From: Semisulcospira habei
Taxonomy: Eukaryota; Mollusca; Gastropoda; Semisulcospiridae
Assembly: GCA_036245525.1 (NCBI GenBank)
Contig: BTPG01000005.1
Span: 211,976,899 to 212,040,898, forward strand
Direction: 5' to 3'
Length of the DNA: 64,000 nucleotides
How positions within the stretch are numbered: position 1 is the first letter of the stretch; every line of letters begins with the position of its first letter. The notes under the pieces were generated by a model, which was not told the DNA's origin, searched no databases, and was given only the letters and a program-made list of their open reading frames with translations. The translations under genes and the position numbers were made by a program. Below, one piece after another: positions 19,201-29,991 of the stretch.

Positions 19201-19756
19201 ATAATAGCCAAGGCAGCTCAGGGTGAGCACGTAAAACTTGAGACATGTAGTTTTCTAACACTTCAAAACCATCAACGTTATCTTCACCATATACAACAGA
19301 ACGCTCTGGAGCCACATACACAAATGCTGCCAGAACATCAGATGCAGAGTTCAAAACAGACTTACCGATCTTTAGAAACACAATATCCTCAGCTGCCTGC
19401 ATTAAACGCAACACATGACAGGCTATAGATTTATGTACACACACGGCCACGCCCCCTTTTAACTTTTGTGTACGTGGTGAAAAAAACACCTGATACTCTG
19501 GAAAGGTATCCTCTATAACATTTTGCTTACACGACCAGATCTCTGAAAATGCAAAAAATTGACACTTTTCACAGAACTGCCTAAAAGAAACACTTTTCAG
19601 CTTATTTACAAGACCTTGGATATTCCATGCCATGATGCGAAACACAGAGCTACCACTTTCATCACTACCACTTTCATCAACACAGTGTGCGGGTGTGGGT
19701 TTGAGTATGGGCACTTGAGTGTGTGTGTGTGCAGGTAAGTCGTCCTTTGAAGACAC
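16229..19756 (-). CDS. LINE ORF2: APE endonuclease-reverse transcriptase (1175 aa, uninterrupted)
   Basis: The protein nicks target DNA and primes reverse transcription of its RNA there. Visible blocks: endonuclease start (IMAWNIQGL, about residue 42), the catalytic acid block FSEIW (about 70), CGDFNART (about 187) and SDHFPIVT (about 298). RT blocks are NYRGISLLNV (about 615), VRQGCVLSPLLF (about 742) and the catalytic YADDIAI (about 787), followed by a thumb-like region. Near residue 1105 is a C-x2-C-x3-H-x7-H/C zinc knuckle (CNSCDWHKAEDLCHF) typical of L1/I/Jockey-type C-termini. No stop or shift was found over 3.5 kb. The start methionine is uncertain because the first 38 residues are low complexity (Thr/His/Pro, Ser/Asp). 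Clade (L1/Tx1 versus I-related) cannot be settled by eye. Confidence 0.9.
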   Translation of the reverse strand: MSSKDDLPAHTHTQVPILKPTPAHCVDESGSDESGSSVFRIMAWNIQGLVNKLKSVSFRQFCEKCQFFAFSEIWSCKQNVIEDTFPEYQVFFSPRTQKLKGGVAVCVHKSIACHVLRLMQAAEDIVFLKIGKSVLNSASDVLAAFVYVAPERSVVYGEDNVDGFEVLENYMSQVLRAHPELPWLLCGDFNARTAGLSDTDFIDGNSHVQPLQELTDLLEDVPQSPRRSKDIGVNSFGRKLIELCQEYCLFIVNGRTKGDSEGEITCVANRGKSVVDYCICSKFVFDLVTDMFVADRCESDHFPIVTTFTSIQSVYSCDDDDLNDDIILEEGVKFVWKENYAESFWAYIEDNQETQFQHFSSALDSSVEEGSACFVAFIQKAADKMRSGKKIGESRAQPPWWDSDCELAKQNKYLQLKQFRHTNTHDDLGKYLDMKKEFKKLCKTKQVEYNARVLNELNDACNDANSRTFWQKIKSLTGVKKLCSDVVSPRVWYDYFRNLLNVDQNVDDSGFSRQAEGVLNDHISDDCDGCHNAKFDEEITQDEIRSAINNMKKGKASGPDGLPTDLFHHAGEILVKFLHPLFNRVFQSVEYPESWTMAVIFPLHKKGNPRNVDNYRGISLLNVISKLYSFVINNRLVRFCEENDCIPEAQAGFRKGYSTIDNIFCLQALVQKYLSKQGGRFYTMYVDFSKAYDSVHRTKLLYLLLRKGVHGKLLQTLESMYKHVKAAVRVGTKVTDYFDCMSGVRQGCVLSPLLFSIFLSEFETEISSCGARGIDIFADPLGIFLLMYADDIAIVSDSVADLQKKINCLEKYCKKWGLTVNMDKTKVVVFKNGGFVKNCEKWFYADKQIQVESSYTYLGVIFSSTLNWARCVENLAGKARRAVAGIKRLYFKLQNLPADTVFLIFDVKIKPIVLYGSEVWGFQRHDVIEQVHIKVCKMVLGVGRDVKNNIALGECGRFPMYIDAYVRMVKYWCRLLTMSENRYPRQCYTMLYMHDTSGRSNWATQIKTLLCMHGFGYVWEMQSVGNTPLFIQIFKDRLMDCFRQDWHASLTSNTEYCHYHPEILRASYIGQLNSCELRRAICLLRCNRLPLNGVSRFGKPITNPECNSCDWHKAEDLCHFLFECPKYAPLRKKYIPLFYYRFPSDLKVQLLCGNLHDKLVFKVAIYISGCLKLRN

Positions 19757-19834
19757 ATGGTGGGGGCCCTGGGGGTCTGAATGAGGGACGGGCTGTCTTC
19801 TCCTGGTTGCTGGGTCAACATGCCGGCCTGCCCC

Positions 19835-20395
19835 TCATTTCTGCCCCCTGCGCTCCACTGGCCTCTGGGTAGCAGCGTCGTATGCGTGGGTCTTTCCCTC
19901 AACAACGAGGGAGTCGAAGCGGAGGAAGGCCTTCTTCCCCGCCTGCTTGGCCTCCTTGAGGAAGGGTAGTAGCTTGCGGCGCACGTCCCTCACCCGAGGG
20001 GTGAAGTCCTCAGAGATGTAGACCCGGGACCTGTTCTCCTTCAGCGTTCTTCGCTCAAACAGGATCCGCTCCTTGTCTTTGTACTTGTTGAAGCACACGA
20101 TGATGGGGTGGGGCGCCTTGCCCCCCTTCAGACGATGGGCACGCTCCACCTCGATCTCCTCCTCTATGCCCATCTCGTCCTTCAACATTGACTTGACAGC
20201 TTTTTCACAGTCCGCCCAAGTCTCTGAGCGCCCCTGGGGGTGGGGGATTCCGTGAAAGATCAGATTATTGCGTCTGCTCCGCCCCTCCAAATCATCCAGC
20301 TTATCCTCCAGCTGCGTAACTTTCTCCTTCAACTCTCTGTTTTCTTTCATCACCGCAGTAAAGTCACTCTGAATTTTGTCCATCTGCTCCTGCAT
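19835..20395 (-). CDS. LINE ORF1: coiled-coil plus RRM-type RNA chaperone (186 aa)
   Basis: Residues 1-40 are a heptad helix (ENRELKEKVTQLEDKLDDLE). Then comes an RRM-like domain with RRNNLIFHGIP and VERAHRLKG, and a C-terminal region ending RVRDVRRKLLPFLKEAK; this is the L1 ORF1 (transposase_22) layout. Such proteins bind the LINE RNA in the ribonucleoprotein particle. Family members are usually longer at the N-terminus, so the first part is probably missing. The stop is 78 bases before the ORF2 start. Confidence 0.85.
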   Translation of the reverse strand: MQEQMDKIQSDFTAVMKENRELKEKVTQLEDKLDDLEGRSRRNNLIFHGIPHPQGRSETWADCEKAVKSMLKDEMGIEEEIEVERAHRLKGGKAPHPIIVCFNKYKDKERILFERRTLKENRSRVYISEDFTPRVRDVRRKLLPFLKEAKQAGKKAFLRFDSLVVEGKTHAYDAATQRPVERRGQK

Positions 20396-20403
20396 TGTAG
20401 CTT

Positions 20404-20632
20404 TCTGTGTATGTGTGTGTGTATGTTTGTGTGTGTGTGTGTTTGTGTGTGTGTATTTGTGTGTGTATGCATGTGTGTATGTGTGTGTGTGTTTGCGTGT
20501 GTGTGTTTGTTTGTGTGTGTGTGTGTTTGTGTATGTGTGTGTTTGCGTGTGTGTGTTTGTTTGTGTATGTGTGCAACTTGGTGTTGTTACTGTGTGTCAG
20601 TGTGTATGTATGTGTGTATTTGTGTATCAGGC
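20404..20632. repeat. (TG)n-rich imperfect microsatellite
   Basis: Long imperfect TG array with TTTG and TATG variants. Frames through it are simple Cys/Val or Thr/His strings and are not genes. Confidence 0.9.
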
Positions 20633-21177
20633 ATACTCAGCCATGCAAACAGTACCTCAGAATGTACCAGTAACTCAATGTTAAACAAGTCTCTCTAGCT
20701 TACTCATAATGAGAAATCAAACACTACAAATAACTGAAAATGTTGTAAAGCGGGGCTCATGTGACTCTATTTATTCAGTACAAGCCTTTATGTTGGTGAA
20801 GCTCTATTCACACATAGCCTGCTGTATAGTTTTCTAAGGATCTTTTCAAGGTGGCCTGTGAATGGACGCCGTGAAAGCATGTCCCCACCTCAAGCGTGGC
20901 CTGTGAATGGGCGCCGTAAAGCAAGTCCCCGCCGCATTGAAAAGGGTTTTGTGTGTGGGACAGAGCTTGTGATTTTTTCGGAAATCGAATCTGACAGTAT
21001 TGAGAGACAATGAAGAGTAATTCTCAAATTATTTGGGGTGTGTAAAAAGTCATTAGATTATTACAGAGTGCACTATCAGGTTTTGGTTTGATTTGAGAGA
21101 AACGACCGTGTGGACGTTAATGACCGTAATTAGTTAATTAATTAAGGTCATTAGGTGTTGACAGAGACAATAGTTAA
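20633..21177. other. Non-coding; short direct duplication
   Basis: No gene. A block GTGGCCTGTGAATGG-x-CGCCGT...AAGCA-x-GTCCCC occurs twice in tandem near 20851-20895 and 20896-20935. Confidence 0.6.
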
Positions 21178-21387
21178 AGAGAAAGATAATAGGAGACCTG
21201 TAAGATAATCAGATCAATAAGGCCGCATCGGTCATGCTCGTCACTTTTTTAAAATCAAAGGGTTGATTCGGAAATAACGGGGGGTGTAATGAGGGGTCAA
21301 AATTTTGATATAAAAAATGACGTAATTTAATGACCGATGCGGCTTTATTGAATTCATTGTCTTACGGGTTTCCTATTATCTTTCTCT
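21178..21387. repeat. Foldback element with 58-bp inverted arms
   Basis: Arms 21178-21235 and 21330-21387 are inverted copies of each other at roughly 85 percent identity (outer ends AGAGAAAGATAATAGGA, inner ends GCCGCATCGGTCAT) around a 94-bp loop. A miniature inverted-repeat or foldback transposon remnant is the simplest reading; I see no target duplication. Confidence 0.75.
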
Positions 21388-21390
21388 CCA

Positions 21391-21560
21391 CTTGGTTGGT
21401 TATTGGGGTTTAACGCCGAGCAGGCGACTAAGGCCATCTCACGGCGGTTGTGGTTCCACAAAGTCCAAATTTACACCCTTATGATAAGCGTAGATAGGCC
21501 AAGACATTGGTGGTAAATCCAAACAGTAGAAGCTTGATTAGCGACGAAATCGCCTAATTT
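21391..21560. repeat. Candidate dispersed repeat containing GGGTTTAACGCCG
   Basis: The block GGTTTAACGCCGAGCAGG...CACGGCGG resembles a short repeat class frequent in gastropod genomes (family knowledge, by eye). No RNA polymerase III boxes were confirmed. Confidence 0.35.
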
Positions 21561-21624
21561 TGCTTCACTAATTGTCCCTGAACTTTTTTTGTGTGTGCTA
21601 CATTCGTGAGCTTGAACTCACCCC

Positions 21625-21757
<133 letters not shown>

Positions 21758-22084
21758 AATGAAATGAAATAAAACTTTATTTTTCAAGGATAAATGATTA
21801 GGTACCTTCAATGACCTTTTTACAATCATGTCCTTGCTAAGCTATAGCATGCACGTAAACACACATACACATATTGTATATATAAAAGTTTATATCATAA
21901 TGAAAAATACAGGCAATAATAATTCCATTTCAAATAATCAGATACAGCAGACAATCGGAAAAGAGCCCGCACTTAGACATAGACGCTGGACAAACATTAG
22001 GGATTACATTCGCAACAGACTGAAAAAGTTACAAAAGAAATGAATTGAGATTTTCCGAGAGAAAACACTCGCGACATTTTCGTT

Positions 22085-22404
22085 TTCATAAAGATTTATT
22101 ACAATAGTGTTATTATTGGGTTGTTATCAGCGTGTATATCTTGTTCTGATCTGATGGACACCTGGATCATTTTGTATACTGTATAACATTAACATTATTT
22201 TGCAACTTAACAGTGGCTCGGGACGAAAGACAATAATAAGATAAGAAAATCATTGCCAACAAATGATTTATTACAAAAGTGTTATTATTCGGTGGGTCTC
22301 AGGGTGTATATCTTTGTTTTTATCTGATGTACGCCTGGATCATTTTGTATACTGTATAACATTAACCTTACTTTGCACCTAAACAGTGGCTCGGGACGAA
22401 AGAC
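22085..22404. repeat. Tandem pair of a 172-bp repeat; third copy at 24072-24190
   Basis: GATTTATTACAA...GTGTTATTATT...CCTGGATCATTTTGTATACTG...GGCTCGGGACGAAAGAC occurs at about 22093 and again 172 bases on at 22265. The same unit resumes at 24072-24190 on the far side of the retroposon insertion, so three or more units were once contiguous. Confidence 0.8.
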
Positions 22405-22838
22405 CCCCCCCCCCCACCCCACCCGGGTCTGCCCTGAGAGACTTGGGTGGGGTTAACTACTTTTTAGTTCCCAGGGTCACCCTGGTCAGCCACACAGAGT
22501 GGGTATTCCTCTCAATTCTGGGGCATGAGTTTCTGTCTACTCTTGGCCCATTGACTTGTATTTTTCTTTTTTAAGCTCTCCCTATTGTCTGCGCTGCCTG
22601 TATATCATGATGTTGGATATGTGTTGCTAAATGGTCTTATGAATCAATGAATCTTTATTTTACAACGATGAAGATATTAACACAGTCAGTGACTATGTCA
22701 TTTTTCGTACCTGCCGTTGCTACAACTACGACTAACTAAGTACAAAATATACATAAAACAGGGACATCAAAGCACAGTGATACAGAATAATTATATAGTC
22801 CACTAAACACAAACACGCGCACAAACGCACTCACGCGT

Positions 22839-22839
<1 letters not shown>

Positions 22840-22908
<69 letters not shown>
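22840..22908. repeat. (CA)n microsatellite
   Basis: Pure CA array of about 68 bases. Confidence 0.95.
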
Positions 22909-22909
<1 letters not shown>

Positions 22910-22952
22910 ATTGTTAGAATATACACGTACATTCGTGTGTCTACGAATAACT

Positions 22953-23772
22953 AGAGCATCGCCCTCCCCACATCACCATCGGCGAGTCCGAACTGAAGTC
23001 TGTACATCAGTTTACCTACCTCGGCTGCATCATCACGTCAGACGATAAGCTGGACAAGGAGCTGGACAACAGGCTGGCAAAAGCGAACAGTGCTTTCGGG
23101 CGACTATTCAAGCGGGTGTGGCACAATCAACAGCTGAAAAAAGGTACCAAGATCAGCGTGTACAGAGCTGTCGTCCTCACCACCCTGCTGTACGGTTCCG
23201 AGTCCTGGGCCCTCTACCGCAGCCAACTACGACTCCTCGAACGCGTTCACCAGCGCTGCCTGCGTACCATCCTCAGCATTCACTGGAGTGACTATGTCAC
23301 CAACGTCGAGGTCCTTGAACAGGCGGAAACTTTGAGCATCGAGGCTTTGCTGCCGCGGACACAGCTTCGCTGGGCGGGGCACGTCTCCAGGATGGATGAT
23401 CATCGCCTAACCAAGATCACTCTGTTCGGCGAGCTCGCCACTGGACACCGAGACAGAGGGGCACCAAAGAATAGATACAAAGACTGTCTCAAGAAGTCAC
23501 TTAGTGCCTGCCAAATCGACCACCGCCAGTGGTCTTCGCTTGCTGCGGACCGTGACACCTGGCGCTCCACCATTCACAAGGCAGCCGTCTCCTTTGAGGA
23601 CTCTCGCAGAGCTAACCTCAAGGACAAGCGGCTCAAGAGAAAAAACAGAGTTGTCGTAACTCAGAACCCTGACCAGACCTTCCCCTGCAGCCACTGCGGT
23701 CGAACCTGCCTGTCCCGGATTGGCCTCCACAGTCACGAAAATGCCTGCAGACGACGTGGGCAAGCCCTATAG
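22953..23772 (+). pseudogene. LINE-A fragment: RT C-terminal region and zinc finger
   Basis: The open frame begins before the first ATG: residues HRPPHITIGESELKSVHQFTYLGC precede ATG 23116 in the same frame. It encodes the thumb/connection part of a non-LTR RT (YRAVVLTTLLYGSESWALY, QLRWAGHVSRM) and ends in a C2HC finger (CSHCGRTCLSRIGL) and TAG 23772. It is a 5'-truncated copy of the element that is nearly full length at 57.4-61.2 kb. The RT catalytic block is absent. Remaining copies: 32.5 kb, 44.5 kb, 50.6 kb. Confidence 0.85.
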
Positions 23773-24190
23773 AATCTTCGTTCGCGAAGTCAAGCCAGCC
23801 AGATATTATTATTTGAGTAATGTCAGATACCTATAAAGACTTGCCTTGAAACAATATAATGTCGGAGTGGTTTTAACGTGATGTGGGAGTGAGTTCCACA
23901 GTGTGAAACCCTGTGGGTTTCTTAGGATTGTTTAGCGTATTAGACCGGCTGGCGACATACATTCAATATTCTGTTCATTCTTTTTTTCTTTCGCAAGCAG
24001 TGCAGGCACGTCCTGAGAAAGTCGTTGCTGTCGGGACGTAAAGCAATGTACATCCATTTGGGACAAAAGACAATAATAAGATAAGAAAACCATTGTCAAC
24101 ATAAAGATTTATTACAAGAGTGTTATTATTGGGTTGGTTTTAGTGTGTATAGCTTGTTTTTATCTGATGTACGCCTGGATCATATTGGAA

Positions 24191-24270
24191 ATGTCTGTAA
24201 CTTTCTTGATACTATAAAGTACACTTTGCATACTATGCATTGTTTCAAAAGTCACAAGAATCATAAACCT
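24191..24270. other. Short non-coding spacer
   Basis: Nothing recognised. Confidence 0.4.
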
Positions 24271-24977
24271 TAGCTGAGTTGGTGTACCTTGCCCTCTACC
24301 TAACTTAAACGAACCATAGGCGCCATTGTTGCTATTTTTCCTCCAGACCGGTCGCTCGGACCGGTCATGTGCACCAGAACTGCGCGCGCAGTTTGGCTTC
24401 TGCACTTGTAGTGTGGTCTCGTACGTTCACGCGGAAGATTGTGAACGCAGTCGTAAAAAAGGTTCGTTTTCGGTTTTACTTTCAGCGCCTTTTACCTCCC
24501 CTAACATGCCAGTTTTGTGTAGAGATGGTGGAGGCTTGTGTCATGCCCCACGCCACTGAATCAAGTCCACTGTACTTGTAGTTTGCTCGTCTCTCGAACT
24601 TCAACTATGACGTTGCTTTCTGCCGTAAACGACGCAGATGTTGCAAAATCACCACCATTTAGGAAAAAAAGCTTTTTTTTCAAATCTGTCAAATCGCGTA
24701 ATGTTTCATGGTGCTAGCATAACGATGGATGCATTATTGCCGGATTGCATAATTATGGGAAAGGGTTTATTCTTTATTCATGTTATTTTGCAGCGATCAA
24801 ACGACGGTCACGTGATACTTTCTCCGAGGTTGCCCATTACAGGTGCAGAAAGCACACGCTCTAAACTGTTCGGGTGCACATGACCGGTTAGAGCGACTGG
24901 TCTGGTGCGAAAATAGCTACATTGGCACCGCTGGAGCTTTTAACCTAGGCGCTGGATGAGGTATACCAACTCAGCTA
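24271..24977. mobile_element. 707-bp foldback/MITE-like element with roughly 140-bp inverted arms and TA flanks
   Basis: The left arm (TAGCTGAGTTGGTGTACC...CCAGACCGGTCGCTC...CCGGTCATGT, from 24271) is the imperfect reverse complement of the right arm (ACATGACCGGTTAGAGCGACTGG...GGTATACCAACTCAGCTA, to 24977). Similarity extends inward past TTCTGCAC on each side. TA dinucleotides bound both ends, as with Tc1/mariner-type MITEs. The interior has no convincing frame. Confidence 0.65.
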
Positions 24978-26905
<1,928 letters not shown>

Positions 26906-27017
26906 AATATTAAATACTAGTGATTAAATTCTAGCATGTTCTCTCCCATGCACCCCTTGAACAAAGCACTTCCCCAAGTTTCAAGCGTTTACGTACACAA
27001 ACATCGGAGATTCTCGT

Positions 27018-27124
27018 GTGTACACACACGCACACACGCACACGCACACACACATGCACACATGGGCACACACACACATGCACACACACACACACACGCA
27101 CACACACACGCGCGCGCGCGCACG
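27018..27124. repeat. CA/CG-rich microsatellite
   Basis: ACACACACGC-type array ending in (CG)n; flanking arms are shared with 46.8 kb. Confidence 0.9.
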
Positions 27125-27246
27125 CGACGTTTCGCGCCAAACGTACTTTCTGCAGCAAAGTTAGCGTAACTAGACATTTTCAGATCTGCCCACCAATGTC
27201 GTCGCGGGCATTTTTTTTAATCTGCTTAACCGCGACCCATCCTAAA

Positions 27247-27274
27247 AAGTCTCTTCTATCAATAGAAGAGACTT
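27247..27274. repeat. 13-bp perfect palindromic hairpin (AAGTCTCTTCTAT)
   Basis: AAGTCTCTTCTAT, two-base loop, ATAGAAGAGACTT. Homologous hairpins lie at 47015-47042, 51023-51050 and 33727-33754. Confidence 0.85.
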
Positions 27275-27339
27275 AAAAATAGTCGTGCGCAGAACAACGG
27301 CGGCCGACGTCGACCCGATAACTACTTACCTACTGGGTC

Positions 27340-27848
27340 AATTATAGAAAAAACAGTCAGGTTGGCGTTGAACCTGGCTTTACAAAGCGGTTAGTTATGG
27401 AACAGTTACATGCACTGGGGTAATTGTATAACAAACAGTCAGGTTGGCGTTGAAGCTGGCTTTGAGAAGCGGTTAGTAATGGAGAAGCGGTTAGTAATGG
27501 AACAGTTACATGCACTGGGGTAATTGTATAACAAACAGTCAGGTTGGCGTTGAAGCTGGCTTTGAGAAGCGGTTAGTAATGGAACTGTTACATGCACTGG
27601 GGTAATTGTATAACAAACAGTCAGATTGGTGTTGAAGCTGGCTTTGAGAAGCGGTTAGTAATGGAACAGTTACATGCACTGGGGTAATTGTATAACAAAC
27701 AGTCAGGTTGGCATTAAACCTCGATTTGAGATGCAGTTAGTAATGGAACAGTTACATGCACTGGGGTAATTTGTTCAAAACCAGTCAGGTTGACGATGAA
27801 TCTCGCTTTGAGAAGCGGTTAGTAATGGAACGGTTACATGCACTGGGG
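27340..27848. repeat. 82-bp tandem repeat, about six units
   Basis: Unit AAACAGTCAGGTTGGCGTTG...GAAGCGGTTAGTAATGGAAC...CACTGGGGTAATTGTATAAC repeats six times; one unit carries an extra 18-bp duplication. Only one unit exists in the paralogous locus at 47115-47190. Confidence 0.9.
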
Positions 27849-27878
27849 AAAAAATGTAATACATGTTGTAATAAATGT

Positions 27879-28089
27879 GTGGTGAAACAAGTGATTTAGA
27901 CTCGTTCACAAACATCATGAACACACTGTCAATGCGTGGTGAAACAAGTGATTTAGACTCGTTCACAAACATCATGAACACACTGTCAATGCGTGGTGAA
28001 ATAAGTGATTTAGACTCGTTCACAAACATCATGAACACACTGTCAATGCGTGGTGAAACAAGTGATTTAGACTCGTTCACAAACATCAT
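27879..28089. repeat. 57-bp tandem repeat, 3.7 units
   Basis: Unit GTGGTGAAACAAGTGATTTA...CAAACATCATGAACACACTG at 27879, 27936, 27993 and 28050. The period is divisible by three, so both strands stay open; these frames are not taken as genes. The paralogue at 47220-47275 has one unit. Confidence 0.9.
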
Positions 28090-28656
28090 GTAAATTAACC
28101 CCTTGACTGCAGACAAAAGTGAATACACCCAAACTACAAGGGACATCAAACCTCGTGAGCCACCGCTGATGTTGTAAGCCTGTACAATCGGATGTCAACA
28201 GGAGTCATCCCGAAATCAAAAGTACAGCCGGTAACAGTACGACTGTTTGTTGGACGCGCGCCGCAATGATCGGGTGGATCCAGAGTTGTTACTGCCTGGA
28301 CGTCCTTAAGGGACGCAACCGAAAGTCTTTCCTTACTATAAAGGGGCTGAACCTACTGTATTTGACCTGATTCTGATTTAGGAATACTCCTTGTGGCCGC
28401 TCTCTGCCAAAAGACATTGATTCTCATGAGCACCTCCAGCCCATAGATGTTTATAGATTCTTTGTCTTTCAGATAGGATGGATGGATAAGGTGCGGTCCA
28501 TCATAATGATGGGGGACTAGGATAGGGGTGAGAGGCGGGTGGGTGGGGGCTGGGTGGATGATGATTGGCATGTCTGTGACGGGTGGTGGATAAACATTCT
28601 TGGCCGCCTCCCCCCCCCCCTACCACCACCACCACCACACCCCACCCCCCTCCCCT

Positions 28657-29318
28657 CCCAAGAGAAAAGAGCCCCACCCGGGTCTGCCCTGGGGGACTTG
28701 GGTGGGTTAGGTATTTTTTAGTTCCCAGGGTCACCCTGGTCAGCCCCACAGGGTGGGTTTTTCTCTCTATTCTGGGGTATGTGTTTCTGTCTACCCTTTG
28801 TCCATTCACCTGTATTTGCCTTTTTAAAACTCTCCCTACTGTCTGCACTGCCTGTAGCTCTTGATATTGGATGTGTGTTGCTAAATGGTCTTAGCTTTAT
28901 TTATGCCCCACCCCACCCGGGTGTGCCCTGGGGGACTTGGGTGGGGTTAGGTATTTTTTAGTTCCCAGGGTCACCCTGGTCAGCCCCACAGGGTGGGTTT
29001 TTCTCTCTATTCTGGGGCATGTGTTTCTGTCTACCCTTTGTCCATTCACCTGTATTTGCCTTTTTAAAACTCTCCCTACTGTCTGCACTGCCTGTAGCTC
29101 TTGATATTGGATGTGTGTTGCTAAATGGTCTTAGCTTTATTTAGGCCCCATGTGTTAGGTTTATTTAATGTATTTGACCGGCTGGCAACATACATTCAAT
29201 GTTCTGTTGTTTTTTTTTTTTTTTTTTCACAAGCAGTGCCGGCACGTCCTGAGAAAGCCTTGTTGCTGTCGGGACGTTAAGCAATGTACAATCAATCAAT
29301 CAATCCCAAGAGAAAAGA
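28657..29318 (+). mobile_element. 634-bp CAAT-tailed retroposon with 14-bp target duplication
   Basis: CCCAAGAGAAAAGA occurs at 28657-28670 and 29305-29318 and bounds the insert 28671-29304. The insert contains a roughly 230-bp GC-rich unit twice (CCCACCCGGGT...GGTCTTAGCTTTATTTA), a T-run, the segment CACGTCCTGAGAAAGCC...CGGGACGTTAAGCAATGTAC, and a (AATC)n tail, so it was inserted through RNA in the plus orientation. The paralogous locus at 47815-47832 has the uninterrupted target. Related copies lie at 22.4-24.1 kb and, reversed, at 48.7-49.1 kb. No protein is encoded. Confidence 0.85.
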
Positions 29319-29991
29319 AAAGAGAAGAAAAAGAAAAAGCAGGCGACAAAACAATCAATAAATGCGTTTGAGCTACCACGGCCAGAAACCACTCAAGACT
29401 TGCACGTGGGGCTTTAACAAAACAGTTCCAACACACCATTTTGCTTTGAACTTTTAAAACACAACGAATAAACGATTCATAAATGATACATGTCGCAGCC
29501 GCAGTCAGTATGCTGACACCCACGTGACCACACATGACGTCAGCAACAAACATATATCATCACGAGCCCCCATAGCCTGTGTCAGGTCATGAAGATCTAT
29601 TCCTGTTGAAAATGAGCGGTGCAGGCTGATGGCACCGAGTGATATCGATTGGACCGTTCTGAGGCGTCCTGTTGGCAATGGATCCACACACTGATTGTCT
29701 GCCTCGCTGATCAGCGCAGTAATAGATAATAATAATAGTAACCAGTGTGGCCCCAGGCAGTCGGCGGCCCTATGACCTTCTGCTCTTTGGGTAGCGTGCC
29801 GTTGGTGGCCGTTTTCATTATTTTATTTGAGCTCATCTGGCGAGCATGGACAAGGCATACATACAAGTATTTGGTGTCAGAAGCTGGATGAAGCGACATT
29901 ACACAAGTATTGACATTCTGGAGTTGGGACAGGCGTTTATTTACAGATGGCACTCAAAGCCAGTACTTGCTTTTTTTTAAGAAATCGTAAA

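Larger units (their letters stand above)
16039..20400 (-). mobile_element. Non-LTR retrotransposon with L1-type ORF1 and complete ORF2
   Basis: The element reads right to left: ORF1 (20395-19835), ORF2 (19756-16229), a short 3' untranslated region and a (TTA)n tail. ORF1 begins inside a coiled coil and abuts a TG array at 20404, so the 5' end is probably truncated or replaced. The ORF2 frame is complete, which marks this as the youngest-looking LINE in the window. Confidence 0.85.
22393..24071 (+). mobile_element. CAAT-type retroposon copy inserted in the 172-bp tandem repeat, itself interrupted
   Basis: GGGACGAAAGAC (22393-22404) and GGGACAAAAGAC (24060-24071) flank the insertion, an 11/12 match consistent with a target duplication or with the tandem-repeat units themselves. 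The left part (22405-22637) and right part (23930-24055) match the retroposon at 28671-29304. The middle, 22638-23930, holds a CA array and a LINE-A fragment not present in the other copy. Confidence 0.6.
26936..28670 (+). repeat. Segmental duplication, copy A first part (pairs with 46738-47840)
   Basis: From ...CAAGTTTCAAGC through a CA/CG microsatellite, TTTCGCGCCAAA, the AAGTCTCTTCTAT hairpin, the 82-bp and 57-bp tandem repeats, to CCCAAGAGAAAAGA, the order and sequence match 46738-47840. Copy A has expanded tandem repeats and an extra retroposon at its end. Confidence 0.8.

Noticed and set aside
24326..24581. Overlapping 70-80 codon frames
   Set aside because: They lie in the arm of the inverted-repeat element and have no coding character.
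27340..28090. CRISPR-like array
   Set aside because: Units are contiguous without spacers, and the context is eukaryotic.
27775..28149. Open frames on both strands through the 57-bp repeats
   Set aside because: The period is a multiple of three, so openness is arithmetic; the single-unit paralogue has no matching gene.
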